From the NCBI GenBank assembly GCA_020152595.1, contig JAIGNY010000080.1:58501-122500 (forward strand): a stretch of 64,000 nucleotides of DNA, in the 5' to 3' direction. The notes beneath the pieces were generated by a model that saw only the letters and a program-made list of their open reading frames with translations, did no database searches and was not told where the DNA came from. The translations under genes were made by a program, and so were the position numbers. Of this stretch, positions 35,901 through 47,900 are shown piece after piece. The number at the start of each line of letters is the position of its first letter. Position 1 is the stretch's first letter. The stretch comes from Chiridota heheva (Eukaryota; Echinodermata; Holothuroidea; Apodida; Chiridotidae).

Positions 35901-38900
35901 GACAGCTGCTGCTGCCGTCATCCAAGACATCACCCTCAGTAGCAGACTTCCCGACTACTCATCCATCTTTTCAGCCAAGGCTAAGGCCATTCTCCTTGCC
36001 CTCAACTTTATTGAGTACTCTCAGCTCAGCCACTTTGCCATTTTCTCTGTCTCAAAGGCTGTTTTTACTTCTTTACTCAATCTTAAATGGGATAACCTCA
36101 CATGCCACCTCCTCCTCCGGAAACTCCTTTCTCCCACCCTCTGCAGGAAAAGTGTTCTTTTCTTCTGCATACCCAGCCATGTTGGCATCCCTGGCAATAA
36201 CAGGGCCGATGCAGCCGCTAAGCTTGCCCTCAACCTCCTCCCTACCCCTTTTCCCAAGACCAAATCTGACATCAAACCGCTTATTGCTTCCCTGGTTCGT
36301 GACTGCTGGCAAACCTCATGGAACTCCCAAATTGATAACAAACTCCATTTCATCTAGCCCACAATTCTGATTAAATCCACCATCAACAACCTCTCTCGTA
36401 TCGACAACGTTCATATTCTCGTCTTAGAATTGGTCACACCCACCTCACTTACTCCCACCTCCTTATTGCCACTGCATCCTCACTATCCATCATGTTCTCC
36501 TTGCTTGTCCCCTGTACAACCTTCCCAGAGCTTCCCTCGCTTCCCACAAGTTAATTGCTAAGTTCTTCCAGAAAAATCCTCCGGATAAAATTATCTCCTT
36601 CCTTCATCATGCTTTCCTCTACAACCATATTTAATTCTCCTCTTCCACCCCCTCTCTACTTTGTTTTTGTTTCACCCATACACCTCCTCTCTCGATCACA
36701 GCTTTCTGGCTTTTTGTTCTTGAATTTCTCTCATTCTTTCCCTGTTTCCTTTCCTTCCTACCTCTAGAATGATCTGACCTCTCAGGCACAATTTGACTCT
36801 CATTGTTGTGGTGCCGTTAAGCCCTTATCAAACAAACAAACAAACAGTATGTGGCAATAATGTGGGAAAGGGCTGATCCAACGTGTGGAGAGAGTCCCAC
36901 AGACTACATGTGGAAATTGACCCTAAAGCGCTTTGAACTAGACTGGTACTCAGGAGGTTCAGTTCCAGAGTCTCTCACAGCTCTGCTCACTGGTAATGTG
37001 GACGAGGAGGAGTCAGATACTTCCTGGAGTGACTCGGAAAGTGAAGACAGTAATACAGCAGAAATGTAATCATCAGATCATGAAAAAATTGACCATGAAA
37101 ACATAGGTATAGACATTTTAATTGTAATTGTAGTCAAGTGTAGTTTTCAAGATATTGACGAAATCATATTTTATGGTAATGGCATCAGATATCACGTGAT
37201 TTGCCATGTGGAACAGGGTGGAATGCCATGTGGGATATATGGTGGAATGTTATGCGGGACATTTGGTGGAATGCCATGGGATGGGATGTCCTGTGGGACA
37301 TGGGATGGTATGGGATGTCATGTGGAACATGAGGTGGGATGCCATGTGGGACATGGGGTGGGATGCCATGAGTAACAGAGTGTGACAGGTTGAGATGCCA
37401 TATGTGACATAGGGTATAAGGCTATGTGGGACATAGGATGTGATGCCATGTGGGACATAAAGTAGGATGTCATTGGCACATTGGGAGGAATACCATGTGG
37501 AAAATATGGTGGGTGCTATGTGAGACATAAGGCGGGATGCCATGTGGGACATCAGGTTGGAAGCCACTGATGCGGGACATACGATAAGATGCCATGGGGG
37601 ACATAGGGAGAGATGCTACGTGGGATACAGGTAGGGATGCCATGTGGGACATAGGGAGGGACGTCATGTGGTACATATGGTTGGATTAATGTGGGACATA
37701 CATGTAGGATTGGATCCATGTGGGACATAGGGTGGGATGCCATGTGGATCATAGGGTGGGGTGCCATGTGGGACATATGGTGGAATGCCATGTTGGACAT
37801 GGGATGGGATGTCATATGGGACATGGGCTGGGATGTCATTTGGCACATGGGATGGGATCCATGTGGGACTTAGGGTGGGATTCCATGTGGGTCATAGAAT
37901 GGGATGCCATGCGGGACATATGGTGGAATGCCACGTGGGACAAGGGATGGGATGTCATGGGGTTGGATGCCATGTGGGAGATATGGTGGAATGCCATGTG
38001 GGACATGGGATGAGATATGGACATGGGGTGGGATGTCATGTGGGACATAGGGTGGGATGCCATGTGGGACATGAGATGCCATGTGGGACATGGGATGCCA
38101 TGTGGGACATGGGATGCCATGTGGGACATGGGATGCCATGTGGGACATGGGATGCCATGTGGGACATGGGATGCCATGTGGGACATGGGATGCCATGTGG
38201 GACATGGGATGCCATGGGATGGGATCATGGGGTTGGATGCCATGTGGGATGGATGCCATGGTAGGATGCCATGTGGGACATGGGATGCCATGGGACATGG
38301 GATGCCATGGGGTGGATGCCATGTGGGACATGGGATGCCATGTGGGACATGGGATGCCATGTGGGGACATGGGATGCCATGGGATGCCATGTGGGACGTG
38401 GGATGCCATGTGGGACGTGGGATGCCATGTGGGACATGGGATGCCATGTGGGACGTGGGATGCCATGTGGGGACGTGGGATGCCATGTGGGGACGTGGGA
38501 TGCCATGTGGGGACGGGATGCCATGTGGGGACGTGGGATGCCATGTGGGACGGGATGCCATGTGGGACGTGGGATGCCATGTGGGACGTGGGATGCCATG
38601 TGGGACGGGATGCCATGTGGGGACGTGGGATGCCATGTGGGGCGTGGGATGCCATGTGGGGCGTGGGATGCCATGTGGGACGTGGGATGCCATGTGGGAC
38701 ATGGGATGCCATGTGGGACATGGGATGCCATGTGGGACATGGGATGCCATGTGGGACGGGCGATGCCATGTGGGACGGGATGCCATGTGGGGCGTGGGAT
38801 GCCATGTGGGACGTGGGATGCCATGTGGGACGTGGGATGCCATGTGGGAGGATGCCATGTGGGACGTGGGATGCCATGTGGGGCGTGGGATGCCATGTGA

Positions 38901-41900
38901 ACGTGGGATGCCATGTTTGGGACGTGGGATGCCATGTGGGGGACGTGGGATGCCATGTGGAACGTGGGATGCCATATGGGACGTGGGATGCCATATGGGA
39001 CGTGGGATGCCATGTGGGACGTGAGATGCCATTTTTATAATTGGCCGGGTCATATAATATGGGTGTCAATTTGCACGGGCATGCGAAGCATGACGGTATT
39101 TATCGTTCTAATTTCTATTGTTTTGACTGTAGGAGATATGGAAGATATTTTTGATGCAATACAAAAAAAACATATACCAAGCTGCTGTGGAGCCAAGTTT
39201 ACATCGGCCGACACTGGAGAATTTTCAAGATTATTAAGAAAATTTGGAGACCAGTATCAGTTTTGTTTCGGGAATGATGAGGTGAGAAATTAACTGCAAA
39301 ATATTCTAAAATGTGAATGTACCTTTTAAAATTTAAATCGTCAATTTCTAGAAAACTATTTAAATAATGTCACATGACCGAAATTCATGTGTGCATAATG
39401 GACAAAGCATATTCTGGGGAATCTTATCAACAAATCAAAAATGGGAATCTTGACCGTCTGCACAAAACCACAGTCTGCACGGTATGGGACCAAATGTATG
39501 GGAAAAAAAGCATAAAAGCATTAAAATGCTTACGTGTGGTATATGTGAAGGTAGTACCCATGCATTGTTGCATTTGTGGCTGCAGAGTTATTGATGTGAC
39601 AAAGTGAATTTTTTGTAATTGGGTCAATGCACTTACTGTACTTTCTGTCTCTTCTAAGAACAGTGAAATGATTGTTTATGTCACTTTAGCTACTGTTCAG
39701 TGATCGTGTATCATACGCTTATAAAGTAGGGCAAGGTACATGGTTTAGCTCTAGGTTTTACCTCCGAACAGACACGAAAGTCAAGTTTTTACAGAGCCGT
39801 TGTTTTGACCACTCCCCTCGATGGTGCAGAATCTTGGGTTTGGCTCCTGAACCGTTTTAATCAGAGATGTCTCTGCAACATCTTCAGCATACACTGGAGT
39901 GACTATATCACCAACAACCAAGTACTGGAGTCTGCAGGAATCACTAGCGTTGAGGCTATATTGCTCCAAATCCAGTTGCACTGGGCAGGCCATGTAACTA
40001 GAATGGAGGACCATCATCTGCCAAAGGTCATCATGTGTGGGAAACTAAGCACTGGCAGGCGTGACAGAGGGGCCCCAAAGAAGCGGAACAAAGACTCGCT
40101 GAAAAAGACCCCTCTCAACATGTAAGATTGACCATCGCCAATGGGAAACCCGGGAAGCCTAGGCTGCAGACCGCAATGCCTGGAGGCAGACAGTCAAGTC
40201 AGCAACCTCCGATTCAAGACAGAAAGGAGATTCGGCATGGAGAAGAAATGAAGACGTAGAAAAAACCCACCAGCTACCACAAACAAGCCAACCTTTACCT
40301 GCAGCCGCAGTGACAGGCTTTGCCTGCCTAGGTTAGTCTCGTCAGCCACCAGAATGCCTGTGGCAGGGTTTGCCTGTCAACGATAGGTCTCGTCAGCCAC
40401 CAGCATGCCTGTGGCAGGGTTGCTTGTCAGGGATACGTCTGGTCAGCCACCAGCATGCATGCCTGTGGCAGGGCTGCTTGTCAGGGATACGTCTCATCAG
40501 CCACCAGCGTGCTTGTGGCAGGGTTTGCCTGTCAACGATAGGTCTCGTCAGCCACCAGCATGCCTGTGGCAGGGTTTGCCTGTCAACGATAGGTCTCGTC
40601 AGACACCAGCATGCCTGTGGCAGGGTTTGCCTGTCAACGATAGGTCTCGTCAGACACCAGCATGCCTGTGGCAGGGTTTGCCTGTCAAGAATAGTCTTGT
40701 CAGTCACTAGCATGCCTATGGCAGGGTTTGCCTGTCAAGGATAGTCTTTTCAGTCACCAGCATGCCTATGGCAGGGTTTGCCTGTCAAGGCTAGGTCTCG
40801 TCAGCCACCAGCATGCCTGTGGCAGGGTTTGCCTGTCAAGGCTATGTCTCGTCAGCCACCAGCATGCCTGTGACAGGGTTTGCCTTCAAGGATAGATTTT
40901 GTCAGCCACCAGCATGCCTGTGGCAGGGTTTGCCTTTCAAGAAGAGGTCTCATCATCCACCAGCATGCCTGTAGTCATCGTGGAATTCCTTCCGGAATCT
41001 TTGTTCGCGAAGCAAAGCCAAGAAGACTAGTATTTGAGATCACTTTCTATCGGCATTATATTCAGTTGAATTGGGTTTATGCTTAATAAGCTTGTAATAT
41101 CTGTTTAAGTTTGTGTCCAATAACACATGTTTTGTTCAGAGATTTGTTCTGTAGAATATTACTACTCTAGTTAAGAGTTTGTGGTCAGTGATATCGGACC
41201 TTCCTTAGAATAACTTTCTTTGTTCTAAGCACCCTCGATACATCTTTTCCAAAGCTTGAACACACATTATTTTTGTCAAGAAAATCTTTCCTTTTGTAAA
41301 TGCTGTGAAAACTGAGAGGCAATTTTGTCTCATGAAGGGAGGGGATGGGGGGTGTGGGGGGAGGGATCTTATGAGTCAGACAAAATATTTTCCTTTAGAA
41401 AACTTTGTGGGGTGAGAGAAAGTGGAGGGGGGAAAGTGATCCCATAGGGGAATTCCTCCCACCCCCTTCCTGTATGAGATAAATGTGTCCACATTAAAAA
41501 AAGGCCCCTTTCTAAAAATAAATTAGCCCTTTACTTTACTTTGTTGTTTTGGGCTCACTTTTTCTATCCACAGAGTGGGATGGGGGACATATAACTTAAA
41601 GAGTGCCCCCTAAAAGGTCATGGCCCCCACTTTTCGAAAGCTTCCTACACCCCTGATTGTTAGCATTTGATATGAATGTGGAAATCAAATATAATCATGT
41701 GTAATGAACACCTAACTTATTTCTCAAAGACACCTGTATTAAATATCAGACATCTGTTATTCCAAAGCTCACATGAATTAGCAAAAAAACGATGCCCGTT
41801 AAATCTCATCAAGCCTCATGGACTTATAGAGCCGATGCTTATACCTGCTGTCAATGGTGCGAAGCGGACAAGAGTAGTTGGCTCCCCTGGATGGGATACC

Positions 41901-44900
41901 AGTCCATTGCAGGTTAAGTCCCCAGCCAAAACTGGTCACAGCAAATGGGATAGTGTCTTGCTCAAGAATACACCACAGCGCCCTGGATGAGATTTGATCC
42001 CATTTTACACGGTACCAGATATATTGGTATCGTCCGCATATAGAAATTGATTGAAATAGTTCTGCTGAATATGTGTCTGAATAATATATTTAATGGTAAC
42101 TGTTAATAATCGTTATCATTTGAAACAGCTGGAGCTTGGTTTTGTTAAGTGTATACCTTGATATTTTGTAATCTCTACACACAACCGTAAGTCTTGTAAC
42201 TATTGGCATAATGCAACAAATTTGAATAGAAACAAACAAGACATGGCTCTAAGTTTGAAAAATAACTGTACAGTACTTTACATATTTAATGGATAATTTA
42301 CACTTGAATGATCAATTCTTTCAGAAATTGTCTTTAAATTATTTCCAACCAATTTTGATTGTGTTTAATATCTTTCTTTTCAATATTGGAACAAGATGAA
42401 GTAAAAGCTATTTGCAACTTGTATTAAATGTCTTTTCAGAGTGTGCTGGCGGCTTTGGCTGTTGGGTGTGACGCTTTTGTAGGAGGGTAAGGCTCAGGTT
42501 TTTTTCTCCACACCTTGAGAAGGAATTTTGATTTGATTAATTTAAAGGAGACATAAAGTGTGACATGTTCCTAATTTCATTTAAAAGAATTAAAAATAAC
42601 AAATATTTTTGACCAAGTTTTATAACTGCTGAAACAATCTGACACAATTTTTGTAATTATTAAAAACTATGATGCTACTACTACGGGAGTTGCCATTTTG
42701 ATGTTAGAACATGCAGATTTTGATGTCATCAGCCCAGCAGGATGTTGGAATGCTTTGTATTTCTTTATAATCTATCTCAATTTCTATAGCTCATGAAAAC
42801 TTTTTTTTTTTTTTGTAAGGGTCAAGGACATTTTTGTGTATACATCAAAATTATCAAAACATGTAGTTAAAACTATTTGTCACATCAATTTGGAATAACA
42901 ACTGTAATACAATTCATAAAGAAATACATTATTATTCTCCTCCCTTTTGGTGAACAACCCTCGACAATTGCGTTTGCTTTGTGGTCACCAACTAAGGAAA
43001 TATTGACAACCATGTTCCATCATTTCCAAAATTTGATCGCAGAAATTGTCTAGTTTCTCGGCAGTACAAAAAACTGTTTTAAATTATTATTTTAAATGAA
43101 AAAAACCCTTCTTCCTCCGCTGGTTTTCCTGCATGAATAATTTAACTTTGTACTTTAATGCCAACTCTTTTTTAATTTTAAAAGCGCACAAAACAATTAT
43201 CGAAAGTAAAGACTGATCGTCAAAGCAAACACTATGCATGTATTATGTGCGCTAACGGGACTACATATACAGTATCCCTATACTGTTGCTAAGTGATATG
43301 ATATCGTACATATTGTATTTGTGTATCGCCATCATGCGGCTTGTGGGTACAAATTTACGGTGTAAAAATTCGGAATTAGGATTGCCAGTAATTTGGGGGC
43401 AGTAAAGAATAATGGTATTTATTCTACAAAATCCTGAATGGTGAGGCGCCTTGGTATTTAAAGGATATAATCAAGATAAGAAAACCATACGTGAACTCAG
43501 ATCTAGTAATGACTCACCCGACTTCACATACCCATATCCAATTCTGCCATAGGTGACAAAAGATTTGAAATACTTGCATCCAGATCCTGGAACACTTTAC
43601 CCACCCACATGAGAACTTCTCCATCCACCACAGTATTAAAAAAACTCTTAAAGACCACTTATTTTGATATTTTTCATTTTGTTTTATTTTTACTTTGTAA
43701 GCGCCATGGTACTTTGGTAAATGGCGTATTTAAATAACATTTATTATTATTATTATTATTATTTAATGCGACCGAAAAAATTGTCAATACATTTCTTACT
43801 CAAAGAAAGTTTTATTTTGGTTGCCAGGTGAGGCATAAATGTTATTTCTATGGCGATTAAAATCATCATTTTTCAATTTTTGGTTGCCAAAATTTAAGTT
43901 TTCATCACCATAGCGACAGGAATTGTTGAGGGTTGGGGAATTAGATTCATGATGCACAATATTTTAATACAGAATTAAACAAAATGGCAGCTCCCATGTG
44001 TCGACTTCAAACATAAATAATTTGAGATGGGAATAAGATTTTGACCTGCTGTTTGTGGAAGTTGGGTTTAGATTTTAATTCTTTATTGTTGAAATTATGA
44101 TTGTATCAGACTTTATGTCCTCTTTAAAGATGGATAACTTGAGATAGGAATAAGATTTTGACTTGCTGTTTTTAGTAGATGGTTTAGATTTTAATCCTCT
44201 TTGAATCAGACTTTATGTTTCTTAAAGATGTGATGTGTAACCCTGAGCTCTGGGAGAATGGGTACATACGGTATAACTGGCAAAAAGTGTCATGGCACAT
44301 CATCACATTTTGCAATATCTTGGGGTATTGTATTAATTAGATTATTGAACAGATAGAAAAACATGATTGTTTATATTTTGAAGTTTAGCTTTTACCCCAT
44401 TTCAGAAATTAAAAAATATTTCCAATAATCTAAGATAAAGGTAATTCATTAAAAAAAAGAGACAAAATTAGGCAGGGTGGACATCTTGGAATGTTACAAG
44501 AACAGCAGCCAGTGACCAAGAAGGGTGGAGGAAGAATGTCATGGCCTTATGGGCCTCATGGTACAAAGTGGACAGGTAACTGGTAAAATTGATTAATTAA
44601 CCCAGGAGAAAATTCTGGTTGGGATTTTACCAACTGGAAATTTTCCGACCGGAAATATGGAAAATCCCAACTTGGATGAAGTGGTCCATATGTTGGGAAT
44701 ATGTTCAATCCCAGTTGGGTATGACCAGTTCATCCCAGTTGGGAATTTCTTCAATCCAAGTTGAGACCAGTTAAGACCAGTTGGGAATATTCAATCCAAG
44801 TTAGGACCAGTTCATCCCTGTTGGGAAGCCCAACTGGTCTCAACTGGAATTTTCCTCTGGGAACAGAAAGCGTTAAAAAGTGCTTAGTATCACATCACAC

Positions 44901-47900
44901 TATTGAACTAGACTCGCTATGTCAGTCACTTTAAAAACAATAGCTCAATTATCTTTCAAACAGAACATGATATCAACATTTTTTCACCATTTTATTTCTT
45001 TGTTTGTCCGCCATCATATAAAGTTCTTATTTTGATGTAGCGCAGTGTTCCTCCATTATGTCCAAATAAAGCTACAAATATTCCGTCTCTTCCTGCATGA
45101 ACCTCCGTTTCTGCGATTATGACTTCAGACTCTTATAGAAGCAATTAAGAAACCGACTACAGAAAACTCTTTGATTTTACCACTAGTCACATTACTCATC
45201 ATATGTAAACAAACAATGGAGCTTATTGTGAAGAGACAAGTCCTGTAATTAGTTGCACTAAATGGCCTGATCCAGAGGCATAGGAATCGGGGAGAGAGGA
45301 AAGGACAACTTCCCCCTTCTCCCACCCCCTCTTCTTCCAACTTTTACACTTCCCGGTTGTATGCTTCCTGCCCATTTGGGAGGTAAAATTGGGATAATAT
45401 TTTTTTTTATGAACAAAATTGAAGGAAAATATGGTAAAATTGATGGAAATTTTAGTAAATTTGGGCAACACTTCCAAAAAGTTGTAGAAAATTCCCCCAA
45501 AATTGAAGAAAACTTTCCAAAAATTGACCAAATTCCCCAATAATTAAAGGAAATTTTACGAAAATTGTAAAAAACTGCTTAAAAAGAAATGAAATTCCCT
45601 GAAAATGGAAGAAAGTGTTTTAAAAAGAGAAGAAAATTGGCCATTAACTCCCGGTAATTAATGAAAATTTCCTGAATATCAAAAGAAAAAACTACCTGGC
45701 AATGAAAGAAAATTTCATAAAAATGAAGGAAAATTGAAGGAAATTTCCAAAAAATTGGAGATTTTCCAATTAGAAGCAACTTGTATGTTAAAAGAAATTT
45801 TGTTCAGCAGTGCAATTTTTCTGCTTGTAACTGGGAAACTTTTTCGGGTCTTGACTGCCCCCTCCCCCTCCCCCTCCCAAGAGGAGACACTTCCTACTCC
45901 CCTAGCCAGATCCTGTGTGTTATGTCAGGGAAGCTTCATTTGGGTTTTGAAGACAAAGTTTTCATGAGTGGGCTATTTCATTTTGGTGTATTGATACAAT
46001 TGAAACAATTAATACAAAAGACTGAAAATTTATAACCCAAAATATTCATCATGTCTAAAATATATCTCCTTTATCATCTGTCCAGGTCTTACAATCACCA
46101 TGGACGGGTCGTAAAGAGGATCATTGATGCCTTTCAGAAAGGAGATATAAAGAAAGCAAGGGAAGAATTTGTAAGAATTTAAATATTTCTTTCTTTCTGT
46201 AAAGAATGAATGTATATATGTATCAATTCAATTTGATATGCATAGTGCTCCAGCCAGGCCCTGAGGCCTTAGTCACCATAAGCATAAACACCCACCCACA
46301 CTCACTCAGTCTCCCACTTCCTTATTGGCTCCCCCAACCCCTCTGCAACAATTGTCATTGTACCCTCACAGTCCATCACATTCTCCTTGTTTGCCCCCTG
46401 TACAACCTTCCCAGAGCTTCCCTCACTCCCCACTACTCAATAGCCGAGCTCTTCCAAAAAAAGCCTCCGGATAAAATTATCTCCTCTCTTCATCATGCTT
46501 CCCTTTACAACCATCTTTAATCCTCTTTCCCACCCCTCTCTCTCTCTACATTATTTTTTTCACCCATACACCTCCTCTCTCGATCCCAGATTTCTGGTTT
46601 TTAGCTCTCGTGTTTCTCCCAATCTCCCCCTGTTTACTCTCCTTCCTTCCTCTGGAATGATCTAACCTCTCAGGCACAATTTGACCTTTGCTGTTGTGGT
46701 GCTGTTAAAGTCTCATCAAACAAACAATAGAAAAGTAGCTTCACGAAAAGCATCCATAATTTTACAAAGTGTCTCAATGAGTTTATCCAAGATTGTAGTA
46801 CATGTTATTGCATTCTAGTTTTCTGTTTCTTTTCACAGGCTTGTCTTTCATCTTCACTTAATGTGCTGAGGAAGCATGGTAAGAATTCATACGAGATGTC
46901 ATTGTTTATAACTTTTCATCTTTTTTTTTTAAAGGACTATTGACATCTAGAAGGAACAGTGGCTTAATTTGTTTAAAATATGATCTTACTGCTAAAACAG
47001 CAAATAATTCCATCAAAATTGGTTAAGAATTGACCAATTTACAGCATTTTTAATTTTGAGCTGTTGTTGCACATTAATCTGTGACATCATTGGGGGAAGG
47101 ATCTTTTGTCACCTTTTGTAAAACTATTGTTTTTATTCCTCTGTTAATTTTGTTTGAAATATAGCATTTGAACTTGGAGCAAATTTTTTGGGAACTTGAT
47201 CATACCCTGAATCATCATGTATAGAATATACATTATAAAATTCACAATTAGTAGTAGAGTTTGTAGAACAGAATTGAAAGAATTACATAAAGATTTTGAG
47301 ATGTGTTCCTCTTTACTATATCAATCATTCCACACAAATTAACAAATCTTGAAACTTTGTTCTGTCATAACTTGAGAAAAACTAAATCAGCTTTTCACAA
47401 ATTCTAAAAACTATTCCACTCAGATTTGTATGCTCTTTCACATATCTTAATCTGCTAGATGTCCATATTCCTTGAAAGGCATTCAATCTATAACTCTGGC
47501 TATAAATTGCACTATTGCTCCCAAACTCACCAGAGTTATCCTGTTAAAATCAAAATGAATCCTCAGCTGCACATTACACACATGGTCAGGCTCTAGCCTT
47601 GCCTGCAGTAAGTCTATCCACAATTAATCTCCCTCTCTGACTTCCATGATTGACAGCTTTTTTAACCAATCACCGCATGAATTTGCCTAGAAACAAAATC
47701 TGCATAACTAAGTGGGGCAAAAATCCTATGCAGTACTGGTACAGTACAGCTAGCTTATGGCGCACGCTCATGTTGTCAATGCATATACTGTACAAAACAA
47801 ATTTCTGCACACACAGACTGAGTGATGACAAAATGGTGAACAAAAAGTGCACTTACGGGCCCTCTATGGGCTTTGAAAATCTGGTTCCCATTACCCAGAC

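Noticed and set aside
37836..39069. Open frames of up to about 400 codons on both strands
   Set aside because: They lie entirely in the 19-bp palindromic minisatellite. The unit has no stop in any frame on either strand, and translation only repeats [19 protein letters not shown] or its antisense.
40370..40744. A multi-zinc-finger gene
   Set aside because: Indels change the frame several times and the array directly continues a dead LINE ORF; no start codon or splice support.
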